Assembly: GCF_003172935.1 (NCBI RefSeq)
Contig: NZ_QGKS01000406.1
Span: 1-64,000 of the forward strand
Direction of reading: 5' to 3'
DNA: 64,000 bases
Source of the DNA: Micromonospora sicca
GTDB taxonomy: Bacteria; Actinomycetota; Actinomycetes; Mycobacteriales; Micromonosporaceae
Below the pieces are notes generated by a model that saw only the letters and a list, made by a program, of their open reading frames with translations, did not search any database and had not been told where the DNA came from. Shown here piece by piece: positions 32,607-41,175 of this stretch. The first letter of the stretch is position 1. Every line of letters begins with the position of its first letter. The position numbers and the translations under genes are program-made.

Positions 32607-33938
32607 GTGAATCCGAAGCGGATCCTTGTCGTGGGTGCCGGGCACGTCGGCCTGTACGCCGCTCTGCGCCTGTCCAAGAAGCTGAGCTCCCGTGAGGCCG
32701 AGGTCGTCGTCGTCGACCCGCAGCCGCACATGACCTACCAGCCGTTCCTCCCCGAGGCGGCGGCCGGCAACATCTCGCCCCGGCACTCCGTGGTGCCGCT
32801 GCGGCGGGAGTTGCGCAGGTGCAAGGTGGTGGCCGGCACGGTGACCCGGATCGACCACGACCGGAAGACGGCGGTCGTGCAGCCGATCAGCGGCCCGACC
32901 CGGGAGATCCAGTACGACCACGTGGTGGTCGCCCCCGGCTCGGTGTCCCGGACGCTGCCGATTCCGGGCCTGCACGAGCACGGCATCGGGTTCAAGACCA
33001 TCGGCGAGGCCATCTACCTGCGCAACCACGTGCTGGACCGGCTCGACGTGGCGGCCGCCACGACCGACCCGGACGTCCGCCGTTCCGCGCTGACCTTCAC
33101 CTTCGTCGGCGGTGGCTACGCCGGCATCGAGGCGCTGGCCGAGATGGAGGACATGGCCCGGGACGCGATGCGCTACTACCCGGAGCTGAAGCCGGAGGAC
33201 ATGCGCTGGGTCCTGGTCGAGGCCACCCAGCGGGTGCTGCCCGAGGTCGATCGGGACATGGGCGCCTACACGGTGCAGGAGCTGCTCAAGCGGAACATGG
33301 ACATCCGGCTGGACACCCGGCTGGAGTCCTGCGTCGACGGGATGGTCAAGCTCTCGGACGGCGACAGTTTCCGCTCCGACACCATCGTCTGGACGGCCGG
33401 TGTGAAGCCGTCGCCGATGCTGGACGCCACGGACTTCCCGCGCGACGAGCGCCGGCGGGTCACCTGCCTGCCCACCCTCCAGATCGTGGACGGCGACCGG
33501 GTCGTCGAGGGCGCCTGGAGCGCCGGCGACTGCGCCGCGGTGCCGGACCTGACCAAGGAGCCGGGCAACTTCTGCTCGCCCAGCGCACAGCACGCGGTCC
33601 GGCAGGCCGCCCGGATGGCCGACAACATCGTGAACGTGATCCGCGGTCGCGAGCCGGTCAACTACAAGCACAAGCACGCGGGCAGCGTGGCCAGCCTCGG
33701 CCTGCACAAGGGCGTGGCGCAGGTCTACGGGATCAAGATGACCGGCTGGCCGGCGTGGTTCATGCACCGGACGTACCACATGTCGCGGATCCCGTCGTTC
33801 AACCGCAAGGTCCGGGTCGTGGTCGACTGGTCGCTGGCGTTCTTCCTGAAGCGCGAGGTGGTCGCGCTGGGCCAGCTGCACGACCCGCGTGAGGAGTTCG
33901 CCGAGGCCTCCCTGCCGGTCGGCGCGCTGCGCAGCTGA
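32607..33938 (+). CDS. ndh: Type II NADH dehydrogenase / FAD-dependent oxidoreductase
   Basis: A 443-residue flavoprotein. The FAD Rossmann fold is at the start (ILVVGAGHVGLYAAL) and the NADH fold near residue 168 (FTFVGGGYAGIEALAEMEDM). NDH-2 landmarks follow: TIVWTAGVKPSP and WSAGDCAAVPD. A C-terminal ~60 residues with WPAWFMHRTYHMSRIPS and FFLKREVVALGQL probably bind the membrane. The enzyme passes electrons from NADH to menaquinone without pumping protons. The GTG at 32607 has GGGGAAAG upstream; longer frames read into the previous gene. A strong terminator follows. Confidence 0.93.
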   Translation: MNPKRILVVGAGHVGLYAALRLSKKLSSREAEVVVVDPQPHMTYQPFLPEAAAGNISPRHSVVPLRRELRRCKVVAGTVTRIDHDRKTAVVQPISGPTREIQYDHVVVAPGSVSRTLPIPGLHEHGIGFKTIGEAIYLRNHVLDRLDVAAATTDPDVRRSALTFTFVGGGYAGIEALAEMEDMARDAMRYYPELKPEDMRWVLVEATQRVLPEVDRDMGAYTVQELLKRNMDIRLDTRLESCVDGMVKLSDGDSFRSDTIVWTAGVKPSPMLDATDFPRDERRRVTCLPTLQIVDGDRVVEGAWSAGDCAAVPDLTKEPGNFCSPSAQHAVRQAARMADNIVNVIRGREPVNYKHKHAGSVASLGLHKGVAQVYGIKMTGWPAWFMHRTYHMSRIPSFNRKVRVVVDWSLAFFLKREVVALGQLHDPREEFAEASLPVGALRS

Positions 33939-33948
33939 GTTAGTACGG

Positions 33949-33988
33949 AAGGGTCGTCGCCACGGCTGTCGTGGCGGCGGACCCTTTT
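33949..33988. terminator. Terminator after ndh, with T-run
   Basis: AAGGGTCGTCGCCAC (33949-33963) pairs with 33971-33986 to form a ~14-base stem, followed by TTTT on the plus strand. It serves ndh and possibly the convergent membrane-protein gene. The remaining ~80 bases before 34069 hold no gene. Confidence 0.85.
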
Positions 33989-34068
33989 CGTCTCGCTCTG
34001 CTTCAACCCACGCAACACCTCGGTGAGCCGGCGCTTCTGTTCGGACGTGAGTGGCGCCCGCGGGTGGG

Positions 34069-35913
34069 TCAGAAGCGCCAGGTCCAGGCGTCGGCGATCC
34101 GGGTGCCGGGGCCGAAGAGCTGCTCCAGCGTCTTGTGCAGGAGCGGCGCGTGCGGGGCGTCGTCGGTCAGCGCCACGCACGACGCCCCCCAGAACTGGAC
34201 GTCCCGGGCGGCCTGCCGCCGTTGCTCGTCGCCGATCGCCGCCGGAACGCCCCGCTTGGCCACCTCGGCCAACAGTGCCGAGGTGGGGCGCTTGTAGGTG
34301 CCCATGGTGGCCGAGCCGCCCCGGCCGTACGGGCCGATGAAGAAGCCCTCCGGCATGCCGAACTCCGCGTCCGCCGCGGTCGCCCAGCGCATCGGCCCCG
34401 GGTCCTTCGGGGTGGCGGGCGGCACGGGGACCAGCACGCCGCCGGGGCGTACGCACTGCCGCCAGTGTCCGGCGGTGACGAACGCCGGCAACGCCGGCCG
34501 CTCCGTGGTCGGCAGCGGCGCCGGGAAGACGCTGAGCAGGGCCGCGCCGACCGCCAGGGGGACCAGCCGCCGGGCCCGGCCGGGCTCGCGCAGGGCGCGG
34601 TCCACCGCGAGCGTCAGCAGGGTGCCGGCCAGCGGCAGCAGGGCGAGGCCGAACCGCATCGGCAGCGCGCCGTCCACCACCGGCAGGCCGCCCAGCAGGG
34701 CGTACGGGCCGGGCAGCGCGGTCCGTTCGCCGGAGATCACCAGCTCGGGGCCGAGTGACAGCACGCCCATCACCAGCGCCCCGGCGACGCAGGCGACGAC
34801 CACCGGCCGGCGGCCGAGCCAGACCGCGCAGGCGCCGGTGACCAGCAGCAGCGGCCAGCCGAGGAAGGTGTTGTACTCGGCCGGCCCGGTGGTCAGGTGG
34901 GACGAGGTGTCGCTGCCCAGCACCGAGAGTGGGGAGATCGTCCACCAGCTGCTCAGGTCGGCGGAGAAGTAGTGCGGGCTGAACATCCCGTCGGCGACCC
35001 CCTGTGGCCCGGCGAACTGGTACCAGAGCGGGTACGCCAGCACCAGCAGCGCCAGGCCGGCGGCGAGCATCAACCCGCCGCCGAATGTGGGCAGGGCTCG
35101 CCGGAACAGCGGTCGGTCGGTCACCGCGTAGGCGACGGTCATCACCAGCAGGGTGAGCGCGGCGAGGAAGAGCACCTCCTCGCCGACGAAGACCTGGACG
35201 GTGACTGCCGCCGCCAGCCCGACCGCCGAGGTGGCCAGCCGGCGGCGGTCCGGCCCGTCCAGGGTGCCGGCCGGGTCGGCGGCCCGGAGCAGCCGGACCA
35301 CCAGCCAGACGATCACCGGGACCAGCCACTGCGCGGTCATGTGCAGGTGACTGTTGCTCTGCGAGATCATGCCGGGGCCGAAGCCGCACAGTGCGGCGCC
35401 GAGCCCGGCGGCGAGCCGGCGGGCCCGCAGCGTCCGGGTGAACAGCAGGTACCAGGCGGCCGCCGTGCCGGCCAGGTTCCCGGCGGCCAGCAGCGCGAAG
35501 GTGACCGGCGCGCCGACCAGCAGCGTGACCGGGGCGAGGAGCATCCCGAGCGCGATCACCGTGGTGTTGGTCATCAGGTTGACCCCGTCCGGCGCGTTGA
35601 GCCGGTCGGTGAGCAGGCTGAAGTCGCCGAGCAGGGCGCGCGAGTCGACGGCCAGGAACCACTCGTAGAGGGTCTGGTCCTCGGGGTTCAGCGCGAGCAT
35701 CCGCTGCCCGGGCGACGGCCACAGCCCGTGGGTGAGCCAGCCCGCCAGCAGCGCGAAGAGCAGCCCGGCCAGCAGGTCCGCGCGATAGCGGACCGCGGTG
35801 GCCAGCAGCTGGGCGGACCGGGACGGGCGGGCGACCTCCGGTTCGAGGCGGACAGCCTGGCCGGGGTCGGGCCCGGGGGCGGTGCGGGCTGCGCTGGTCA
35901 CGGCCTCGACCAT
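34069..35913 (-). CDS. Large polytopic membrane protein, GT-C glycosyltransferase-like
   Basis: A 614-residue protein with about 11-12 hydrophobic helices in the first 470 residues and an outer C-terminal domain of ~140 residues (RQCVRPGGVLVPVPPATPKDPGPMRWATAADAEF-like region). The first loop has ALNPEDQTLYEWFLA, where acidic residues sit as in GT-C mannosyltransferases and YfhO-like proteins that use polyprenyl-phosphate sugars. Donor and acceptor are unknown. It stands alone, convergent with ndh and divergent from the tRNA. An alternative view is a transporter-like membrane protein without transferase activity. Confidence 0.75.
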   Translation of the reverse strand: MVEAVTSAARTAPGPDPGQAVRLEPEVARPSRSAQLLATAVRYRADLLAGLLFALLAGWLTHGLWPSPGQRMLALNPEDQTLYEWFLAVDSRALLGDFSLLTDRLNAPDGVNLMTNTTVIALGMLLAPVTLLVGAPVTFALLAAGNLAGTAAAWYLLFTRTLRARRLAAGLGAALCGFGPGMISQSNSHLHMTAQWLVPVIVWLVVRLLRAADPAGTLDGPDRRRLATSAVGLAAAVTVQVFVGEEVLFLAALTLLVMTVAYAVTDRPLFRRALPTFGGGLMLAAGLALLVLAYPLWYQFAGPQGVADGMFSPHYFSADLSSWWTISPLSVLGSDTSSHLTTGPAEYNTFLGWPLLLVTGACAVWLGRRPVVVACVAGALVMGVLSLGPELVISGERTALPGPYALLGGLPVVDGALPMRFGLALLPLAGTLLTLAVDRALREPGRARRLVPLAVGAALLSVFPAPLPTTERPALPAFVTAGHWRQCVRPGGVLVPVPPATPKDPGPMRWATAADAEFGMPEGFFIGPYGRGGSATMGTYKRPTSALLAEVAKRGVPAAIGDEQRRQAARDVQFWGASCVALTDDAPHAPLLHKTLEQLFGPGTRIADAWTWRF

Positions 35914-36003
35914 AGTGGCGCGACCAGCACGGGGTACGCCGGGTCCGGGCGCAACGACTACGGTGAGACTGCACCGCCGCGTGTCGCCGCGCCGGTGTCA
36001 CCC

Positions 36004-36084
36004 GCCCGGGTGGTGGAACGGCAGACACGGCCGCCTTAAAAGCGGCTGCCGAAAGGCGTGCGGGTTCGACCCCCGCCCCGGGCA
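36004..36084 (+). tRNA. bldA: tRNA-Leu (anticodon UAA), bldA equivalent
   Basis: A complete type II tRNA. The acceptor strand GCCCGGG (36004-36010) pairs with CCCGGGC (36077-36083), discriminator A. The D-arm region reads TGGTGGAACGGCAGACAC, typical of tRNA-Leu. The anticodon stem GCCGC/GCGGC encloses loop CTTAAAA with anticodon TAA at 36037-36039. A long variable arm (GCCG-AAA-GGCG type) follows, then the T-arm GCGGGTTCGACCCCCGC. The genome has ACCG, not ACCA, so CCA is completed after transcription. It reads the rare UUA codon; in Streptomyces this tRNA is the developmental switch bldA. Confidence 0.95.
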
Positions 36085-36151
36085 CCGAGACTCTCAGCTT
36101 TCCCACAGCTTTCCGCCCGGCGTGGGCTGCGAGCCCCGTTTACCCTTGAGG

Positions 36152-36169
36152 GTGCACGTTCACGTGCAC
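36152..36169. promoter_or_regulatory. Palindrome upstream of the first Bax-inhibitor-1 gene
   Basis: GTGCACG-TTCA-CGTGCAC is a perfect 7+7 inverted repeat 25 bases before the GTG start. A possible -10 box TACCCT lies just upstream at 36141-36146. Position fits an operator close to the transcription start. The regulator is not known. Confidence 0.45.
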
Positions 36170-36194
36170 TGACCCCCTGAGGGAGGCCTGAGAA

Positions 36195-37031
36195 GTGAAG
36201 ACCTCGAACCCGGTGCTCGCCCGGCTCGGCCAGGCGGCCGAGCGTGAGCGGGCGGCCGGGTACGCCCAGCCCGGGCCGTACGGACAGCCCGGTTACCCGC
36301 AGCAGTACGCGCCCTACCAGCAGCAGTACCCGACCGGCACCGGCTACCCGGCGGCACCGCCCACCGTGACCCCGATGACCCTCGACGACGTCGTCGTCAA
36401 GACGGTCATGCTGCTCGGCCTCCTCGGCGCCTCCGCCGCGGCGGCGTGGGTGCTCGTGCCCGACGCTCTGGTCGGTGTCGCCTGGATCGGCGCCGCCGTC
36501 GTCGGCCTGGCGCTCGGCCTGATCATCTCGTTCTCGCGGATGGCGAACCCGGCGCTGGTCGTGGCGTACTCGGTCGTCGAGGGCGTCTTCGTCGGCATGG
36601 TCAGCAAGGCGTTCGAGTCGCTCTACGACGGCATCGTGCTGCAAGCCGTGGTGGCGACCTTCGGCGTCTTCTTCCTGATGGCGGTGATCTACAAGGCACG
36701 GATCATCCGAGCCACCCCGAAGTTCGCCCGGATCATGATCTCGGTCATGGTCGGTCTCTTCGCGGTGATGCTGATCAACCTGGTGCTCGCCCTCTTCGGC
36801 GTCAACACCCACCTGCGCGACGGCAGCCCGCTGGCCATCGGCTTCAGCCTGGTCTGCATCGTGGTCGCCTCGCTGAGCTTCGTGCTCAACTTCCACGAGA
36901 TCGAAGAGGGCGTCCGGATGGGGCTCCCGCAGCGCTACTCCTGGATCGCCGCCTTCGGCATCGTGGTCGGCCTGGTCTGGCTCTACCTGGAGATCCTGCG
37001 CCTGCTCAGCTACTTCCAGGGCGACGACTGA
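36195..37031 (+). CDS. Bax inhibitor-1/YccA family membrane protein
   Basis: A 278-residue BI-1/YccA protein. A ~55-residue N-terminal tail rich in Gly, Pro, Gln and Tyr (YGQPGYPQQYAPYQQQYP) is followed by seven expected helices starting with VVVKTVMLLGLLGASAAAAWVL. YYccA-type marks include LGLIISFSRMANPALVVAYSVVEGVFVGMVSKAFE and the C-terminal LVWLYLEILRLLSYFQGDD. Relatives are calcium-leak channels or protease-binding proteins. The start is a GTG at 36195. A hairpin terminator and a second paralogue follow. Confidence 0.92.
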   Translation: MKTSNPVLARLGQAAERERAAGYAQPGPYGQPGYPQQYAPYQQQYPTGTGYPAAPPTVTPMTLDDVVVKTVMLLGLLGASAAAAWVLVPDALVGVAWIGAAVVGLALGLIISFSRMANPALVVAYSVVEGVFVGMVSKAFESLYDGIVLQAVVATFGVFFLMAVIYKARIIRATPKFARIMISVMVGLFAVMLINLVLALFGVNTHLRDGSPLAIGFSLVCIVVASLSFVLNFHEIEEGVRMGLPQRYSWIAAFGIVVGLVWLYLEILRLLSYFQGDD

Positions 37032-37052
37032 CCCGCCCGCCGCCCGATCCCG

Positions 37053-37084
37053 GCGCCCGCCTCCGCGACAGCGGCGGCGGGCGC
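37053..37084 (+). terminator. Terminator after the first BI-1 gene
   Basis: GCGCCCGCC (37053-37061) pairs with GGCGGGCGC (37076-37084), loop 14 bases, followed by TGTCGTTTTCCC. It separates the two paralogous genes. Confidence 0.75.
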
Positions 37085-37158
37085 TGTCGTTTTCCCGTCG
37101 CCGCCGGGCCGCCCGGGGCAGAGTGGGACCCGGGGGTACGTCGGGCGAGGAGGTCGCG

Positions 37159-37917
37159 GTGCGGAGTGCCAACCCGGTGCTGACCCGACTGGACGACGTC
37201 GGCCGGACCGAACGCCAGGTGCTCGGGGTCGGGGCCGCCGAGGCGATGACCGTGGACGACGTGGTGACCCGGACGGTCGGCCTGCTGCTGCTCACCGGCG
37301 TCACCGCCGCCGTCGCCTGGGTGGTGGTCCCGCAGGCGGTGTGGCTCTCGGCGGCGCTGGCCGGAACCGCGATCGCCGGGTTGGTGCTGGTGCTGGTCAT
37401 CTCGCTGAAGCAGATCACCAACCCGCCGCTCATCGCGGCGTACGCCGTGCTCCAGGGGCTGCTGCTCGGTGTGGCCAGCCGGGCCTTCGAGCTGATCTAC
37501 CCGGGGATCGTGGTGCAGGCGGTGATCGGCACCTTCGGCGTCTTCCTGGGCATGGCGCTGCTCTACCGGGCCCGGCTCATCCGCGCCACCCCGCGGCTCG
37601 CCCGGCTGGTCGCCGGCGCGCTCATCGGCATCCTCGCGATCAGCCTGGTCAACCTGGTCACCTACCTGCTCACCGGCCGGCAAGGGGTGGAGGCGTACAG
37701 CCTGACCAGTCGGGTCGGCTGGCTGCCGTACCTCATCTCGGTGGTGGCGATCATCGCCGGGGCGTTCAGCTTCATCCTCGACTTCGACCTGGTCGAGCGG
37801 TCGGTCCGGGCCGGCCTGCCCCGCCGGTACGCCTGGTTCTGCGCGTTCGGCCTGCTGGTCGGGTTGATCTTCCTGTACTGGCAGATCCTGCGCCTGCTCA
37901 GCTACCTGCGCCGGTGA
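37159..37917 (+). CDS. Second Bax inhibitor-1/YccA family protein (paralogue)
   Basis: A 252-residue BI-1/YccA protein, clearly related to the preceding gene: SANPVLTRL against SNPVLARL at the start, IAAYAVLQGLLLGVASRAFELIYPGIVVQAVIGTFGVF in the middle and LIFLYWQILRLLSYLRR at the end. It lacks the long Gly/Tyr-rich N-terminal tail. The GTG at 37159 has a GAGGAGG ribosome-binding site 5 bases upstream, which decides the start over a longer in-frame ATG-less extension. It probably arose by tandem duplication. Confidence 0.92.
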   Translation: MRSANPVLTRLDDVGRTERQVLGVGAAEAMTVDDVVTRTVGLLLLTGVTAAVAWVVVPQAVWLSAALAGTAIAGLVLVLVISLKQITNPPLIAAYAVLQGLLLGVASRAFELIYPGIVVQAVIGTFGVFLGMALLYRARLIRATPRLARLVAGALIGILAISLVNLVTYLLTGRQGVEAYSLTSRVGWLPYLISVVAIIAGAFSFILDFDLVERSVRAGLPRRYAWFCAFGLLVGLIFLYWQILRLLSYLRR

Positions 37918-37945
37918 CCGCCGGCCCCTCGTAGACTCGGCGGCG

Positions 37946-38266
37946 ATGAGCGCAGCGGAACTGGACCGGGCGGTGGATCTGCTGGTCCGTCAGGTCGGTC
38001 ACTGGCAGCAGCCCCGGTGGTCGGCGTCGGCCGAGGGCGGCAACGTGTCCCGGGCCGACCTGGTGCACAAGCTGGTGCAGGAGCTCGCCAACCTGGCGGC
38101 GGACGTGGAGGGCGGGCCGCGCCGGGACGTACCCCGGTTGGGCAACGACCTGGTGCTGCCGGACCAGCTCCGGGTGGTCGCGGCCGATCTGCTGGCGGCC
38201 GGGCCGCCGGAGGCGGTGCTCGACCGGGCCGCCGAGGCGGTCAGCAGGACCCGCTCGGCGCTCTGA
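37946..38266 (+). CDS. Hypothetical small helical protein
   Basis: A 106-residue soluble, mostly helical protein: LDRAVDLLVRQVGHWQQPRWSA, SRADLVHKLVQELANLAADVEG, VLPDQLRVVAADLLAA. No named domain, cysteine pattern or membrane segment is visible. It follows the second BI-1 gene by 28 bases and may be co-transcribed. It is convergent with the CYTH/CHAD gene. Similar short proteins occur beside this locus in related actinomycetes as far as I recall, but I assign no function. Confidence 0.7.
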   Translation: MSAAELDRAVDLLVRQVGHWQQPRWSASAEGGNVSRADLVHKLVQELANLAADVEGGPRRDVPRLGNDLVLPDQLRVVAADLLAAGPPEAVLDRAAEAVSRTRSAL

Positions 38267-38303
38267 CCGCGCGGCTGCCGGCGGACCGCTGGCGCGGCGG
38301 CGG

Positions 38304-39797
38304 TCAGCGCTTCAGCCAGCGCCGCAGCTTCCGCCGCCGGGCCCGGTCGCGGGCCCGGGCGACGGCCCGCACGTCCCGGCCGGCCGTCGCGGCCTGCCGC
38401 GCGTGCAGGATGCCGTACGTGAAGGTGTTCTCGCCGTCGGCGTACGCGCGCAGCGCCTGCCGCCGCAGCACCTCGCGGGTGACCACCGAGTCCTGATGCG
38501 CGCCGAGCAGGTCCTGCAGGTCCTTGAGCCGGTCGACCAGCCTGCCGGCGGGCTTCCCGACCGCCGGCTCGCGCACCTCGACGGCGTACCGGGCTGCCTT
38601 GTACGCCTTCCGCGCCTCGTGCAGCGCGACGTCCTCCGCCGCGTCGTCCGGCCGGTCACCGGCGAGGGCCCGGTCCAGCCGGTCGTCCGCCCGGGTCACC
38701 GCCCGGCGCACCCGCCGGGCGACCCAGCGCGCGTCGACCGTCCGCGCGGTCGGCCCCTCCAGCAGCGCGTCCAGCCGGGCCAGCAGGGCGGTGTACCGGT
38801 CGGAGTCGAGCGCCGCGCGCAGCTCGTCCAGGGCGGTGGCCAGGTCCGCGGCGAACCGGGCGGAGATCCGCGCCGCGACCGGGCCGAGCACCAGGTCGGC
38901 GGGCTCGGCGTGCACCGCGTCGGTGAGCCGGGCGGCCATCACCTGGGTGTCGCGGACGGCGCCGAGCTGGGCGCCGAGCCAGCGCAGCTCGGCCCGCAGC
39001 CACTCGCTCTCCCGGCGGTCCCACAGCCCGCGGAAGGTCCGCAGGGTGGACCGCAGCCGGCGGACGGCGACCCGCATGTCGTGCACCGCGTCCTCGCCGC
39101 CGCCCAGCGCGCCGGGGTGGTTGGCGATCAGCACGTCCCGGTGGGCGAGGGCGTAGTCGAGGACGGGCGCGGCGCCGGGATCGGGGGTGGCCGCCGGGGC
39201 GGCGAGCCGGGTGGCCAGCGCGCGGTGCGACTTGGAGACCGGCACCGGGCGGGCGCCGGCCGCCCGCAGCCGGGCGTCCACCGCGTCGAGCAGCGCGTCG
39301 TCGCCGTCGACCAGCTCGACCTCGATCTCCCGCCAGGCTTGCCGCTCGTCGGTGACCAGGTCTCGTCCCTCGACGGTGTCGTCGGCGACCTCGGCCAGCA
39401 CCCGGCCCCGCCCGTCGAGCAGCCGGCGCTCGGTCCGACGGGTGGTGATCCGCGCCGCCGGGGCCACCGGCCGTCCCCGGGACGCGGCCCGGAAGAGCGC
39501 GACCAGCTCCGCCGGCGGGTCGGTGTCGTCCGGCCCGGCGGGGAACTGGTACTCGGTCCGGTCGCCGCCGGCCGAGCCGACCTTCAGGTGCCAGCCCGCG
39601 TCGTGCCCGCCGGTACGCCGGCGCAGCGCGAACCCGCTGCGGGCCAGCCGGAGGTCGGCGGTGTCCAGGTAGACCGCGTCGAGGTCGAAGGCGGTGGCGT
39701 CCGACGTGGTCGTGACGCCACCGCACCCCGTCAAGTCCGGCAGGCGGAATCCCTCGTCACCGGAGTACTTGCGCTCCCGTTCCACGACCGTCGCCAT
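38304..39797 (-). CDS. CYTH and CHAD domain-containing protein
   Basis: A 497-residue two-domain protein. The N-terminal CYTH domain (about residues 1-205) begins with the ExExK motif VERERKY and contains the tunnel-fold strands AVYLDTADLRLARSGFALRRR and GWHLKVG. The C-terminal CHAD domain (about 215-497) is helical with conserved histidines (VHDMRVAVRRLRSTLRTF, HEARKAYKAARYAVE). CYTH binds triphosphates and CHAD binds polyphosphate granules; the fusion is thought to act in polyphosphate metabolism. A ppx-type gene lies 20 kb away in this window. Confidence 0.95.
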   Translation of the reverse strand: MATVVERERKYSGDEGFRLPDLTGCGGVTTTSDATAFDLDAVYLDTADLRLARSGFALRRRTGGHDAGWHLKVGSAGGDRTEYQFPAGPDDTDPPAELVALFRAASRGRPVAPAARITTRRTERRLLDGRGRVLAEVADDTVEGRDLVTDERQAWREIEVELVDGDDALLDAVDARLRAAGARPVPVSKSHRALATRLAAPAATPDPGAAPVLDYALAHRDVLIANHPGALGGGEDAVHDMRVAVRRLRSTLRTFRGLWDRRESEWLRAELRWLGAQLGAVRDTQVMAARLTDAVHAEPADLVLGPVAARISARFAADLATALDELRAALDSDRYTALLARLDALLEGPTARTVDARWVARRVRRAVTRADDRLDRALAGDRPDDAAEDVALHEARKAYKAARYAVEVREPAVGKPAGRLVDRLKDLQDLLGAHQDSVVTREVLRRQALRAYADGENTFTYGILHARQAATAGRDVRAVARARDRARRRKLRRWLKR

Positions 39798-39836
39798 GTC
39801 GGAACGGTACCCGGACCCGGGAACGCCGAAGCGGGC

Positions 39837-41099
39837 TCAGCTCAGCCGTTCGAGCACCATCGCCATGCCCTGGCCGCCGCCGACGCACATGGTCTCCAGA
39901 CCGATGGTCTTGTCGTGCCACTCGAGGGCGTTGAGCAGGGTGCCGGTGATCCGGGCGCCGGTCATGCCGAACGGGTGGCCGACGGCGATCGCGCCGCCCA
40001 TCACGTTCAGCTTCTCCTCCGGGATGCCGAGCTGCCGGTAGGAGGGGATCACCTGGGCGGCGAACGCCTCGTTGATCTCGACCAGGTCGACGTCGTCGAT
40101 GGTCATCCCGGCCCGCTTGAGGGCCTGCTTGGAGGCCTCGACCGGGCCGAGGCCCATGATCTCCGGCGACAGCGCGGTGACGCCGGTCGACACGATCCGG
40201 GCCAGCGGGGTCAGCCCGAGGTCCTCCGCCCGCTGGGCGCTCATGATCACCACTGCGGCGCAGCCGTCGTTGAGCGGGCAGCAGTTGCCGGCGGTGATCC
40301 GGCCGTCGGGGCGGAAGACCGGCTTCAGGCCCGCGACCGCCGCCAGGGTCACCCCGGCGCGCGGGCCGTCGTCGGCGCTGACCACGGTGCCGTCCGGCGT
40401 GGTGACCGGGGTGATCTCGCGGGCCCAGAAGCCGTCGGCGATCGCCTTCTCGGCCAGGTTCTGGCTGCGCACGCCGAAGGCGTCCATGTCCTCGCGGGTG
40501 ACGTCGTACACCTGGGCGAGGTTCTCCGCGGTCTGCCCCATGGACAGGTAGATGTCGGGAAGCCGGCCGTCCTCCCGCGGGTCGGTCCACACCTCCGCGC
40601 CGCCCCGCGCGCGGGCCTCCGACCGCTCGTGGGCCGCCGCGAAGCGCGGGTTCTCCCAGCCGCCGCCGACCAGCGCCTGCGCCTCCGGCGGCAGGGTGTC
40701 GGAGTTGCCCCGGGCGTACCGGGAGACCATCTCGACGCCGGCGGAGATGAAGACGTCGCCCTCGCCGGCCCGGATCGCGTGCATCGCCATCCGGGTGGTC
40801 TGCAACGAGGAGGCGCAGTAGCGGGTCAGGGTGGCGCCGGGCAGGCCGTCGAGGCCCATCAGGGTGGCGACCACCCGGGCCATGTTGAAGCCCTGCTCGC
40901 CGCCGGGCAGACCGCAGCCCAGGTACAGGTCGTCGATCTCGGTCGGGTCGAGCCCGGGGACCTTGGCCAGGGCGGCCTGGACGATGGTGGCGGCGAGGTC
41001 GTCCGAACGGACGTCACGCAGCGAACCCTTGAACGCGCGGCCGATGGGGGACCGGGCGGTGGCGACGATGACGGCGTCGCGGGACGACTCAATCGGCAT
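39837..41099 (-). CDS. Acetyl-CoA C-acyltransferase (thiolase)
   Basis: A 420-residue thiolase of full length. The acylated cysteine is C95 (TRYCASSLQTTRMAMHAI). The second active-site block is VGHPFGMTGARI and the third CVGGGQGMAMVLE near the C-terminus. Other marks are INEAFAAQVIPSY and RSPIGRAFKGSLRDV at the start. The family includes degradative FadA-type and biosynthetic acetoacetyl-CoA thiolases; the local context does not decide. It is a single-gene unit between CYTH/CHAD and the SGNH pair. The start ATG at 41099 gives the expected N-terminus. Confidence 0.95.
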   Translation of the reverse strand: MPIESSRDAVIVATARSPIGRAFKGSLRDVRSDDLAATIVQAALAKVPGLDPTEIDDLYLGCGLPGGEQGFNMARVVATLMGLDGLPGATLTRYCASSLQTTRMAMHAIRAGEGDVFISAGVEMVSRYARGNSDTLPPEAQALVGGGWENPRFAAAHERSEARARGGAEVWTDPREDGRLPDIYLSMGQTAENLAQVYDVTREDMDAFGVRSQNLAEKAIADGFWAREITPVTTPDGTVVSADDGPRAGVTLAAVAGLKPVFRPDGRITAGNCCPLNDGCAAVVIMSAQRAEDLGLTPLARIVSTGVTALSPEIMGLGPVEASKQALKRAGMTIDDVDLVEINEAFAAQVIPSYRQLGIPEEKLNVMGGAIAVGHPFGMTGARITGTLLNALEWHDKTIGLETMCVGGGQGMAMVLERLS

Positions 41100-41175
41100 G
41101 AACCAACGTTAACCCGCGGGTAACTTACGGCGGAAGTCGCTCACCGGGCGGGAAATGTCACGCCGCCCGCGGTGG

